From Lindgomyces ingoldianus (Eukaryota; Ascomycota; Dothideomycetes; Pleosporales; Lindgomycetaceae), in the NCBI RefSeq assembly GCF_010093535.1, contig NW_022985171.1, positions 696,232 to 760,231 of the forward strand: 64,000 nt of DNA. The letters are read 5' to 3'. Positions 1-11,540 of the stretch are shown here, piece by piece. The notes below the pieces were generated by a model that was not told where the DNA came from, did not search any database, and saw nothing but the letters and a program-made list of their open reading frames with translations. The position numbers and the translations under genes are program-made. Position 1 is the stretch's first letter. Each line of letters starts with the position of its first letter.

Positions 1-434
1 CCCACCGCCGGTAGTAAAATCGCGGTTCTGAGTGTAAGGCTAGTACGCCGTCCCCTCACTCCCACGCACACTCAGATACGGGTTTAAAGCGCCAATATCC
101 TGGGAACTGGATACCGATAGTAGTGTCGGTAGTCTGTAGTCTCTATCTCCCTCTGTCCTCATTCAAGTAGTACTTTGATATTGGAATCAGATCAACGGTG
201 TCGTCTGCGTTGGAGGCAATTGTTATGCCGACCCAAGAGTTTCCGTAGAGGGAGTGGGGGTGGGACTACCTGAGAAAAGGATACTGAGAAAGAAATACCA
301 TGAAAGGCCTGACGTGATACAGTCGATCATGAAAACCCTGGAAAGAAACCCTTCACAGCATTTCGATGGTAACACGCACCATCCGAACTGTTGTACCACA
401 AGCAGCAACCCCCAGGCGGGTCCCAGAAACTTCA
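1..434. other. Intergenic, no gene seen
   Basis: I see no convincing gene here. Short open frames exist on both strands but lack family features. The right end is the 3' flank of the RING-YEATS gene, which is read leftward. The left edge may hold a neighbour's untranslated region cut by the window. Confidence 0.5.
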
Positions 435-1373
435 CTACTCCACGTAGTCTTCATCATCTTCATCGTTCTCATCATCTACATGCGGCCAGTATACGGGCCT
501 CGGCCTTTCATCGACATCCATCGGGTCCCCATCAATCTTCTTAATTCTCGCTCTCACTCTCGCCTGTTGGCCATCGCCCTCAAAATCCAGAGTCCACTCT
601 AGCATCAACATCTGGGTCCTTGCTCTCTGATCGGCCCCATGTGTAATCCAGCTGTAGGGCTCTTTAAGTAAGATTCGGGCCTCGATGGTGAACCAGCCCC
701 AGCCGAGACGGCGGATTTCGAATGGAGGTTGCGTGAGGACGAGACGGGGCGGCCTGAAGGTTGGGTGCTAGGTAAAACAAATGTTAGCACAACGCTTAGA
801 GCTAGCAAAATTTGAGGTTTGTATCGCAAAGATATGGATCAGTCATACCAAGTCAACGCTCACTTCCTGGATGAGTTCGGGTCTTGAGAACCTTACAAAG
901 AAGGTCCAGTCATGCTTGTTCGCAGCGTCCGCCCTCGAAGTCCTAATGAGACGATGCCTGTTCCCAATCAAGATAGTCATGCCTTCGATTCCGTTCCCTC
1001 CACTCTGGTCTCCTCGTGCTGCTTCCTCCTCTGTTCTTCGTTCCGCATACGTCACGGGATAGCGGGCTTCCAGCGTCTGTTTCAGCTCCGCATCCAACGA
1101 TGCCGCAGTTGAAGTTCGACACATAGGACAGTTCGCTTCAAGAGTTGAAAGATCGCTGGCGGGGTCGTAGTTCGGGTCGAAGTCCGTGAGATCGAGGTCA
1201 AGGTTGGAGGGGGTAATATGTGTCGTGGCTGATGATTCCGCCCACTGTGTCATGCAAGCCGCACAGAGAACGTGATTGCATTGCGTCCTAACCGGCTCGT
1301 AAAGGAGAAGATGGCAGATTGGGCATATGTCGTCGTGTGCGACGGTTTCTGAACATGGCGCCTCCTCGGCCAT
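435..1373 (-). CDS. RING finger protein with C-terminal YEATS-like domain
   Basis: Two exons (849-1373 and 435-767) join across an 81-bp GT-AG intron and encode 285 residues. Seen: a C3HC4 RING begins at Cys17 (CPIC), continues with CNH at 32-34 and Cys37/Cys40, and closes with CPMC at 82-85. About 41 residues separate Cys40 and Cys82, an unusually long insertion. From about residue 130 to 250 the protein follows the YEATS pattern: GNRH, WTFFVR, a VDLHPTFRPP loop, PPFEI and then GWGWFTI. The tail is acidic. Known: RING domains recruit E2 enzymes, and YEATS domains fold as immunoglobulin-like acyl-lysine readers. Inferred: a ubiquitin ligase that may bind acylated protein. In the loop, His and Phe of the usual aromatic cage are kept, Thr replaces Ser, and Trp replaces the later aromatic. 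The splice falls inside the YEATS-like domain and restores it exactly, which supports the model. Confidence 0.8.
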
Positions 1374-1695
1374 GGTGACGAAAAGTCACGAGAAATGTCA
1401 CCAAATGTAGGCACCCGTCTCATGTGATGTCAATAGAAACAAGATGACCAGTCTTCCTGCAATCCAAGAATGGGGATTGCATCTCCAAAGTCGTGATGGG
1501 GAGGCCTCATCGAAAGCGTGTGCTGATAGACTACTGTTCGGGAATGCTGGATTGGATGAGACCCAGGCTTCAGCGCGCACGGACTTGCGGGGTCATCCGG
1601 TCACATGATATCGCGTTCAACCACGCGCAGGTCCGCAGAATGAGCAAGTAGAGATCTAGTTGTATCGTACACGCACAACAATATATCCCAATCCT
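1374..1695. other. Intergenic between two minus-strand genes
   Basis: This short stretch lies upstream of the RING-YEATS start and downstream of the Zn2Cys6 regulator. It presumably holds the promoter of the former and the terminator of the latter. No specific motif stands out. Confidence 0.4.
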
Positions 1696-4600
1696 CTAGA
1701 AGTTCAAGTCCGGCATGTTGATGTCCTCTTCCATGAGACCCATAATATATCGTGATCCAGAAAACCAATCCTGTACCGTGTTCTGCCCACCCGTATGATC
1801 AAACGCCGCCTGGAGAGCCTCACCTCCCGCTGCCGAAGCTCCTTCCGCACTGCCGTCCATGCCAACAAACCCAGCCATTGGCCAAGCGCTATTTGGTACC
1901 AACCCTAAAGCCGATAAGTATGGGTCGAACTGCGTCATGGCGCTCAAATCAAGGTTCTGCTCGCTGCTGGCAGGAACATAGAACCCATTTTGGTTTGTAT
2001 GCTCATTCTGAGCTTCGATTTCTTTGTTCTTAGCCTCTGCGTACAGCTTTGCCACTTGCAGGAACATGTGACACATCTTGTAAAGCTTGTCGGCGCCGTC
2101 TGATATTGTCCGACAAGACTCAAGGGAAATGACAAATTCAGAGAGGGAAGTAAGATCCGACGGGTCGCAGTGAGTTATTGCGTTGCAGAAAATGACAATG
2201 AAGGGGGTGAACGGGGCCTGAAGCACGGACCTAGGAAGGGGATGGGGTTAGCCCTGGATAATCGAGCTCATGCTACGAGGCAAAATGCATCAGACATAAC
2301 AATGCACGCACCAGTGTAAATAACCTGCCCACAGATCTTCATTCCCTCGAATATTGTATTTCTTACTGCATCGTTGGTGGGAGACCAACGCGGCCCGAGC
2401 CGACTCCAGGCAGTCCTGATTGAATGTAACATTATCTGGAATCACGGCCCGCTGGATCAACGACATAATAGAGTAGTGCATGACAACGTCAGCGTGGTAG
2501 AAAAGGTCCCCAACGTCTCCGAATGACCCTAGGAATGTAAGCTTTATCTAACAAAAAGTCAGCACAAGAATACCTTCTATGTATTTGATAGGTTTAGGTT
2601 CACCGCCTAAGGAAATTTGAGTGGGAGTAGGAAAGATAATAGGAGGACGCCTCCGCTTGGAAGGGGGATCGGTAAGATTTGGGGGCTGTGGCTCCTTAGG
2701 CGGCAGCGACTCTCGAATAGTGGATTCCAGGAAGGTAAAGTCTAAGACACTTGCCTCTCCACGCTCTGACCAAGCCCGGTTGAGCGCATTTACAAGCTCT
2801 GCGGCAGTCTGTGCACGCTCCTGCTCCGATTTCATGAATGCCGCAGGACTAAAGAGCCGCTCGTATGTTTGGCCTTGAATCTGTGCCACCTTGATCCAAT
2901 ACAGCTGTATTTCGGATCCTTTTGCAGATGCGAAAAGAGGATCACAACTTTCACCAACAGCAGGAAAGGGTAGTGACATATCCCAATCCTGGATCGAAGA
3001 CGCTCGACCGAGACGAAGCGAGAGTGTCTTGTCCATTACGTATATAAACCAAAATACTCGGATCTTGGACGCGCGTTCCTCCATAGTATCATCTTTCATG
3101 GTATCGATTCGATGGTAACCGAGATGTTGGCAGAGGTTTGCCGCCGTCGAGGTCATTGTCCAGCAAAGTGATGGTTTACACATTTCTACTGCGTAAGATG
3201 CCTAGGTAACTGTAAGCCTCAGGTATTTGTGACCTAGAAGCCTAAGTGTTGTACATAGAAATGGAAAAAAGAAACAGCAAGTGGAGTGGAAAGGGTGTGA
3301 CATCAGTCATCTTGCAGCGTACACTCCAAAAGTGGTTGAAATTGGAGGCCTGTGATCACAATCGTAGATATCAAACGGGGCATAAGGAAAGTAAAATCGT
3401 ACGAAGCACTTACAGCGAGTAACAGTGCAAGAATATTCTCATAACTTGCTGGGAGGAACATGTCTAGTTCACTCATCGCTGTCTCCATTTGAACGCGGCT
3501 TTGAAGGCCGTATTCGCGATACTTTTCATTTCGAGGCCCAAGGAGCGGGTAGCTTCCAAATTCGGTGAATATGTTGTAAAGAATGCCATAAACCAAAATC
3601 CGCCGACCTACTGGGGCGTCTTGCGGAGTGTCCCATGTTTCTTTGAAAATTTCTTTGAAACCTGACAACTTCAGAAACGGGAAGACGACGGCAAAGCACA
3701 TAGTTGGGTAGGCTGCATCTTTTGTTAGGTCAGTAGCAGGTACCAATGGAGGGGGGGGGCAAACTGGTGGCTTTGTCGAGTACATCACTCGCAGCTTCCC
3801 ATGGGGGACGTTCGAGCTGCGAGATGTTAACGTCGGATGCAGCCTTATGTACAAAGAGCGGAGCGTCAGTTTTAGATGTCACATTCTGATTCTGCCTCTT
3901 GACCATACTCTGCAACGATGTGAGAGCGGCCTTGACCTGAGGGTTTTGTCCGATTGAAGTGTTGACTACGGTCCGCTCTAAGTAATCCCGGGCAAAGGTC
4001 GATTGAGTGTTAAGCGTTGTTTCTCCTTCGAACGGGGCTGGGGAGGGCGCATTAACTTCGGCGCTAGAATTAGGGCTTCTTCCAATTCGGCTCGACTTGG
4101 ATTGAGTAGTACTAGGCTCGGAAGTTTCGCTCTTGATGTCGAGATTGCCCAGTTTTGCTGCAAGACTTTCGAGGACATTCTCAATACCTGCTAAGCGGTC
4201 TTCTATTCGGTCGATCTTCCGCTCGCTGGAAAAGGCGACATCTTGTCAGCCAAGTAAACCTCGTAGTTAGGATTGCGGTTTGGGCGAAGAGACGGGCGAA
4301 GAGACAATGATAATGGGTAAGACTCGGATGCTAAAACTGAAAGTGTTTTGTGCGCCATTTGACAATACAACGGCTCCAGAGCAGCTGTACGTAATACAGT
4401 AAGTTGCAGCAGTGTCCGTAGAAGTGGGATAGAGAAACCTAGAATAGGTACACGGCCTATTTCCTGATTAAGGTGCGGATACGCAGCACTAGCGCAGCTC
4501 GGCACCAAGATAGGTATAGACTTACTATTCATCAGATATATGTATCCTCTGCCTTTGCACTTTTTGAGTTGGAGCTGTCGTCTGGCAGCCTGATTGAGAT

Positions 4601-4869
4601 TAGCTGGGTAAATTAGATGCACGGTCGAAGCTCGGCGACTGCCGCTGTAGCTCATCCAGACCAACATACTCAGCTTGCTTGCTCGACAATTGGAGCATGG
4701 AATCGTTCTGTCACAACGAATCTTCCTCAATCGACAAGAATCACACTGTTAAACGCAGGTCAATTAAGAGGCAAAAGGAGACTTTGGGTCATAGGAGGAC
4801 ATCGCTTACGGCTCGTTGCACCTTTAGAGACCCATCCGCGGCCGCATCCATCTCGTCTCTATCCTCCAT
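1696..4869 (-). CDS. Zn2Cys6 fungal transcription factor with fungal_trans-type middle region
   Basis: A multi-exon gene of roughly 780 residues. The start at 4869 gives a short acidic leader. A 64-bp intron then places the first cysteine directly after the splice. The next exons rebuild CX2CX6CX5CX2CX6C exactly, with the last cysteine created by another splice, so the gene model is well supported. A coiled-coil-like linker (ERKIDRIEDRLAGIENVLES) follows, as is usual for dimerising regulators of this class. The middle region has the fungal_trans look: YPTMCFAVVFPFLKL, then NLCQHLGYHR and a long helical stretch. It ends at 1696 with an acidic tail. One intron near 3190-3410 is long for this window and could hide a small exon. 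Another near 2540-2585 needed the second possible acceptor to keep frame. The gene is divergent from an ABC drug pump with 563 bp between the starts, so regulation of that pump is the natural inference. No inducer can be inferred. Confidence 0.85.
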
Positions 4870-5432
4870 AACAGCTTAACGTGATTGGCATGCTTGACAG
4901 TCGGGATGCGAGGAAGGCGAGCAGCTGATTTCACGGGTACGGTCGAAGAAAAGAGGTGCTGTCGGGCGTCGGAATTCTCGGGCTCCAGGTGCCAAGAGGA
5001 AAACGAACAGTCAGAGATCGATTACGTCGACAGTCCAGAACGCGGTGTATTATGCACGCGGGGTTAGCGACAGCACCAGGCAGCAATTCTGTATTTGGCG
5101 ATGGATGCGAGGAGACACAGGCTTGAGATGAAGTGTGTAGGGCAAGATGGAATGTAGACTGGGGGCGAGTCCCGCCGAAAGTTCCACTGACGGCGCTACA
5201 GGCCGATGTCAAAGACGCTGCCGAGAAGATTGAGTCTGAACACCTCGCTTTGATCGTATTGCTGGCCTTCTATGCAAGGTTTCTCCATTCTTCTCCTTCC
5301 ATCCCCACTGTTCCGTGTCCTTTATTCGCTTCGGTGCGCGCGGAGGGCGTTCTACCCGTGTGGTGTGAATAAAAATGGCGCCCGCTTTGTATCGTCCAGG
5401 ACGAACCATTGCGCTTCAACTCTCGTTCAGCA
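4870..5432. promoter_or_regulatory. Divergent promoter region between regulator and ABC pump
   Basis: This 563-bp stretch separates two divergent start codons and must hold both promoters. It contains a direct repeat CGG-N6-CGG at 4970-4981, with a further CGG just upstream at 4963. Zn2Cys6 dimers recognise paired CGG triplets, so this is a candidate operator. Pairs of CGG occur by chance, so the site is only a suggestion. Confidence 0.4.
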
Positions 5433-8400
5433 ATGGCCCTCTCTCGCCAAATGGATAATATGAAACCACCAAGCCGACGGTCGAGTGCAGGGTCGCATAA
5501 CGAAGTGCAAGATGACGATGTCAAACCAAAAGAAGCCCAAGGTGGCATGAAAAGCTATCGTGTAAGCTGCTCCGTCTACGCAAGACATACCACCTGACTT
5601 CGCGACAGCGTGTTTTCGCGTACGCTGATGGGATAAGCTGGACGCTCAACATCATCGCATTCGTCGCAGCCATTGCTGCTGGCACCCTTTTACCGTTGAT
5701 GGACTTAATATTTGGCAAATTTGTGACGACATTCACTCGATTCGCCCTTGGTATCATCTCACCAGCCAAATATCGTTCAGAGGTGAACAAATACACGTTT
5801 GTAAATTCCCCGCACCAACCAGCCAGCTCCTCACGAAACACGCAGCTTGTACTTTGTATATCTTTTCATTGCTAAGTTTGTCTTGGTATACATCCACACC
5901 ATCTCCATCTCCATATCAGCAATCCGAACAACGAAAGCATTGAGAATCGACTTCCTCGAGCATACACTGCGCCAAAACATTGCATTCTTCGATTCTGCAG
6001 ATGCAGGTTCTATCACTTCCCAAGCCACTACGAACGGTAACAACGTCAATACGGGTATCTCTGAGAAACTCACCCTCACCATACAAGGTATTTCGACGTT
6101 TGTTACTGCTTTCATTGTCGCCTTTGCTGTGCAATGGAAACTCGCATTGATCACCATAAGCATCGTGCCTACGATCTTAGTGGTTACCAGCATATGTATT
6201 GTTGTCGACACGAAGCAGGAATCGCAAATGCTCTCCATCTACTCCAAGGCTGGGCTACTCGCCGAGGAAGTATTCTCAACCATGCGTACCGCTCATGCTT
6301 TCTGGTTAAACCCGCTTCTGTCTCGAAAATACGATTCGCTACTGGGTGACGCCATGAAAGTGGGTATGAAGAAGTCGCCTAACTATGCAGTCCTGTTTTC
6401 TACTGAATTCTTTTGTATATATTGTGGATATGGTTTGGCCTTCTGGCAGGGCATCCGAATGTATACCAACGGAGAGATAACCCAGTCCGGACCAATTTTC
6501 ACGTGAGTATCCTACTCGCTTCCCAAACACACAACTACTGAATGATCATGCTAGAGTAATTCTTGCGGTTATCGTGGCCGCGACAGCCATGACTTCAGTC
6601 GCCCCGAATATACTCGCTCTGACCAAAGCATCTTCGGCTGCCGAGGAGCTTTTCCGGACGATCGACCGTGCTTCTGTCATCGATCCACTTTCTAATGAAG
6701 GAAAAATACCAAACGAATGCATTGGGGACATCGAAGTGAGGAACGTGCATTTCGCGTACCCTGCACGACCAAAGGTCGGAGTTTTAAAAGGCCTTTCACT
6801 CTCAGTCCCTGCAAATAAAACCACCGCCTTAGTCGGCGCCAGTGGCTCGGGGAAAAGCACCATCATTGGTCTCCTAGAGCGTTGGTATGACCAGGCTACT
6901 GGAAATCTTTATCTAGACGGTGTCGAAATTCAGGAGTTGAACCTACAATGGCTTCGGACAAACATGCGGCTGGTCCAACAAGAGCCTGTACTTTTCAGTG
7001 GCACAGTCTATGAGAATGTCGCTTTTGGATTATTTGGCACCAACAAAGCACGTCTCCCGGCTACGGAGCAACGAGCTCTAATAGAAAAGGCCTGTAAAGA
7101 TGCTTACGCGGATGAGTTCATTGAGCGCCTACCTAAAGTAAGTCTAAGTGTAACAATTAAGGTCTGGTAAATTCTTACACGAACAGGGCTACGATACTCA
7201 GATCGGCGAACGAGCAATGATGTTGTCCGGTGGACAAAAACAAAGGCTCGCTATTGCTCGTAGTATCGTTTCTGATCCCAAGGTTCTCCTTCTCGACGAG
7301 GCAACGAGCGCGTTAGACCCCAAGGCAGAGAAAATTGTACAACAAGCGCTAGACAATGTGTCTGCGAATCGAACTACAGTTGTTATTGCGCATAAGCTGT
7401 CCACAATTCGTGATGCTGACAACATTGCGGTAATGTCGGATGGAATGGTTGTTGAGCAAGGTACGCACGAGCAACTGATCGATGCGAATGGGGCCTACGC
7501 TCGACTTGTACGAGCTCAAGATCTGGGCCAGGCCGAAAGTAAGGAGGACCTTTTAGAAGATGGACAAGCTGAGAAAGTCTCTCTCACTCGGACACAAACT
7601 CAAGTTGGACCAACGCATGGAGGTGAAGTCAGGACATTATATGAAAGAGATGGGATCAACTACAGCTTATTCAAATGCATCTGGATTGTTCTGTGGGAGC
7701 AAGGTTCTCTATGGATTTGGTTTATATTTCTCGCCACTGCAGCTGTTCTAGGAGGTAAGGCTAGTCCTCTTTTCACGCTCCATTACGCACTAAGTAATAT
7801 TCGAAAGGCCTCACCTTTCCAGCACAAGCAATTCTCTTTGCCAGAATCGTCGAAGCATTCCAAATCCCTTTTGAACAGGGTCGAGATCAGGGCAATTTCT
7901 ACTCTCTAATGTTCTTCATGGTTGCAATCGGGAATCTGGTTGTATATGCAATCATAGGGTGGGCGAGCAACCTTGTATGTCAGGTAAGCTTAAACTGTTC
8001 CGCCTTTAATATATCTACTCATAAGCACAGCACGTCTCGCGGAGGTATCGACTCGAGATTTTCAATACAATTCTCAAACAAGACATGAACTTCTTCGACA
8101 AAGAAGAGAATGCAACCGGCTCTTTAGCTTCAAATCTCTCAAACTACCCAAACAGCTTGCTCGAATTGCTCGGCTTTAACATAATGCTAATGCTCGTCAA
8201 TCTCGTCAACGTCATCTCTAGCTCCATACTTGCCCTGATTGTAGGTTGGAAATTGGGACTTGTAGTCGTCTTTGGAGCTTTACCCCCAGTCATATTTGCT
8301 GGGTATCTCCGCATCAGGCTCGAGTTCAAACTTGAGGAAGATACAGGCAAGCGGTTCTCCAGTAGTGCCGCCCTTGCAGCCGAAGCTGTTTCTGCGATCC

Positions 8401-9677
8401 GAACGGTGGCGTCACTTGCACTAGAGAAACATATTCTGGAAAAATATCACGCCCGACTCCACGGTGTAGCGAAACAATCCACGAAAGCATTAATTTGGAC
8501 CATGTTCTGGTACTCTCTGACACAATCTGTATCCTTCTTAGCCATGGGTCTTGGCTTCTGGTAAGCTAGTTTCTCTTGCATGGCAACTCGATTCCCTCCC
8601 ACGAAGAATTACTAATATATTCCAGGTACGGTGGGCGACTTGTCTCGTTCGGGGAATACACGAACAAACAATTCTTCACCGTTTTCATTGCAGTCATATT
8701 CTCCGGTGAAGCCGCGGCCCAATTTTTCTCTTACACAACAAGCATGACAAAAGCCCGGGGTGCAGCCAACTACATATTCTGGCTCCGCAGATTAAATCCA
8801 GTTGTCCAAGAAGACCCTTCCAAGCCACCCCACGACACCAATAGCGACACTGATGAAAAAGGTGCCGCACATATCGAATGCCAAGACCTTGTCTTTGCCT
8901 ATGAAAGCCGGCCGAATGCTAAAGTCCTTGACGACATCAGTGTCGATGTAGGTCTACCCTAAAATCTCACATCATTCTCAATTACCCTACGATATCTAAC
9001 ATCCTCAGGTCCTCCCCGGCCAATTCATCGCCTTCGTCGGCGCTTCGGGCTGCGGCAAATCCACAATGATTGCACTGTTGGAACGCTTCTACGACCCCAC
9101 CACCGGCCGCATAACCTATGACACCCAACCCCTTCCCTCCCTCTGTCCCCGCAAATACCGAAGTAGTGTTTCCCTTGTCCAGCAAGAACCTGTGCTCTAC
9201 CAAGGCTCTGTCCGCGATAACATTGCTATGGGTGTCGAATCCAGGGTCACAGATGAACAAGTCGAAGGTGCTGCGCGCCAGTCGAATATTTACGATTTCG
9301 TCGCCTCGCTTCCTGAAGGATTTTCAACGCTTTGTGGAAGTCGCGGGACGCAACTTTCTGGGGGTCAGCGCCAGCGCATTGCGATCGCGCGTGCGCTGAT
9401 CCGGGAACCGAGGTTACTGTTGCTCGATGAAGCGACGTCCGCGCTGGATACGGAATCTGAGAAGGTAGTGCAGGCCGCGCTGGAAAGAGCGAAGTCAGGG
9501 AGAACTACTATTGCGGTGGCGCATAGGCTTAGTACTATTAAAGACGCGGATGTTATTATTGTATTTTCTAGGGGGAGGATTGTGGAGATGGGGACGCATG
9601 GAGACTTATTGTCGAAGAGGGGGATGTATTATGAGATGTGTTTGGGTCAAAGTTTGGATAGGAGTATACCTGCATAA
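5433..9677 (+). CDS. ABCB-type (MDR) full-length ABC transporter
   Basis: About 1,270 residues in nine or so exons, laid out as TMD-NBD-TMD-NBD. The first ATG in frame at 5433 is used. The first nucleotide-binding domain shows Walker [10 protein letters not shown], a QQEPVLF Q-loop, signature LSGGQKQR, Walker [10 protein letters not shown] and an IAHKLS switch histidine. The second shows [35 protein letters not shown] and VAHRLS. Both sites therefore look catalytically complete. Each transmembrane half carries several hydrophobic helices. The introns are short and their splices restore conserved sequence, for example KG at the NBD1 junction near 7139-7186. Known: such pumps export hydrophobic drugs, mycotoxins or peptides across the plasma membrane. 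Inferred: a drug or metabolite efflux pump controlled by the divergent Zn2Cys6 regulator. No biosynthetic gene cluster is visible beside it, so a defence role is more likely than a dedicated product exporter. The substrate is unknown. Confidence 0.93.
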
Positions 9678-10146
9678 CTTAAGTGCATGTCAGGTTTGAT
9701 ATTTAGATATAGGACTGCAAGTGTTAAGAATATGATATGATTGCCGCATATCAATCCTAGGCCGTGGGCCCAGATTTGTATAAAGTACATGCATTTCGTT
9801 AGATAACTAGATAGATCCACACTGCTCCGAGAACAATACAGTTGCGTTCATAGCCAAGATGCAATATCATGTCCAAGCCATACACCATTTCCCCCACCTA
9901 AGAATACGCCTACGATCCGTCTGAAAGAACGAATACGTAAAGTTTGTATCCCAGCAACGATCGAGTTGAGGAGGAAGTCGACTCGAGTCGAGACATCCAT
10001 CTATGTGAATCCCAATTCCAATCCCACCCAAACCGGACCAATTCTCTCGCCCTCAAGGAAATATAAACAAGAAACCAGCGCGTCCATAACTCGGTATTCC
10101 TCACATCCAACTCACCTATACACTACAACCTCTTTTCTCCGGCCCC
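9678..10146. other. Convergent intergenic region
   Basis: This is the shared 3' region of the ABC pump and the Ser/Pro-rich membrane protein gene, which converge here. The sequence is AT-rich just after the pump stop, as expected for polyadenylation. I see no gene. Confidence 0.5.
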
Positions 10147-11540
10147 CTACCTAAATCCCCTGGAGTCCCCGCTTCGATCTAAGACTCCTAGCCCCTCCAC
10201 GGTAACCCCACTCCCCTTCCTCGCATCCCCTCCCAGCCCCAACCCCATTCTCTCCTTCTCCAACAACTCTTGCTCCCGTCTCAACTCCTCTATATATCTC
10301 AACCTCTCCCTCCTCGCCTTCTCTTGCAACTCACCAAACGGATCAAACCGATCGCTCACGGGATCCTTAAACGGATTCTGCACCCAGCTACCTCGATCCG
10401 TGAGCGTCGTCGACCGTGGGCGTCCTCTGAGTACATCATACGCTTTATTCCTAGGTGGGTCGGCGAAGGGATTTGCGCTCGGCATGGGCGGTTGGATTCC
10501 GCCTGGAGTCGTGCCTGTGGTTGTGGCTGGGAAGGTTTGGAAGCGTGAATATGAGGGATCTGTTGAAACGGTTTCCGGACGGTGGTCGGGGTCCGCGGCG
10601 AATAGGGGACTGGTGGTTGTGGTGCTGCGGGTTAGGTGGCTGCTGTCCGTGTAACTTGTCTCTGGGGTGTGGAGAGAGCCTGTATTAGAGGGGTTGAACG
10701 CGTCAGATGCGTGCCGCATGTGGGTTTCTTGGGCGCGGCGACGCCGCCGTTTGATGAAAAATATCAGGGCTATAAAGAGAGCTATGGCGCCTGGGGAGAT
10801 TGTTAGGAAAGCACGGAGGGTTTGGGGTTTGGGATTTGGATAAGGGTGTTGGGGGTAAGGGACTTACCGAGGACAGAAACGGTGATTAGGGCGGCTTCAG
10901 CGCCTTTGCTCATCCCTGAGGGTGCGTTTTTGAGCCTTTGCGCTGGCTCTTTCCCTGGTGCATTGTCGTTATCTGGAAGCGCAGAGTTTGCTACCGAAGC
11001 TGACGTTGATGTCGTTGAGAGATGGACTGGCTCTGCATTTTGACTTGAGAAGTCGAAGTCTGAGGCAGCTGTGGAAGTAATAGCTGGAGCAGCAGAAGTG
11101 GTTACTGCTGGGCTGGAAGTAGATATCACGGTTACTCGAGACGCGCTAGATACTTCAGGCAGCGACTGAGCAGCACTGGAGGAGGCTTGAACTGGTGAAG
11201 AAGGCGTAGGAGCGGACGACACTTTCCCAGGCTCCGTTGATGATATCGACACTGGGGCTTGACTGGTAGAAGTCGGTGATGGTGGAGGTGGCGGAGGCGG
11301 TGGAGGTGGCGGTGTTGCTGACGATCCCACTTGGGCTGCCTCCGTAGTTGCCGGTGGTGGTACAATATTGGATGGCGGGAATGAACTTGCGGTCGGAGAA
11401 GGAGAGTCTGGGGATTCCGGACCTCCAGATGAAGTCGGGGATGGGCTATCCGTAGATTTTGGGCTTATAATACTAGTTGTTGTAGCCTGCCGTGGGACAA
11501 TTTGGATTGGCACCGGGCGCCGGCGGTGATATGATGGCAT
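10147..11540 (-). CDS. Ser/Thr/Pro-rich single-pass membrane protein (sensor-like architecture)
   Basis: Two exons (10868-11540 and 10147-10790) give 438 residues. The N-terminal half is a Ser/Thr/Pro-rich stretch with a run of 11 prolines and many potential O-glycosylation sites. One hydrophobic segment (ITVSVLGAIALFIALIFFI) is formed across the splice and is followed by a strongly basic stop-transfer run, RRRRRR-like. The cytoplasmic tail has NPFADP- and NPFKDP-type motifs and a charged coiled coil near the end. This layout resembles fungal WSC/Mid2-type cell-wall sensors, but no WSC domain is present and I assign no specific function. There is no signal peptide after this start. The IVPRQ sequence near the N-terminus looks like a processing site that usually follows a signal peptide, so an upstream exon may be missing. 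A possible acceptor (cccttcag) sits just before the ATG. Confidence 0.7.

Noticed and set aside
605..829. Minus-strand open frame overlapping the RING-YEATS second exon
   Set aside because: It is the wrong frame of that exon; the spliced frame restores the YEATS-like domain.
5521..5841. Minus-strand open frame under the first transmembrane exon of the ABC pump
   Set aside because: It is a shadow frame without features, while the plus strand carries the conserved transporter sequence.
10270..10688. Plus-strand frames over the Ser/Pro-rich membrane gene
   Set aside because: Their composition follows from the opposite strand and no domain is visible.
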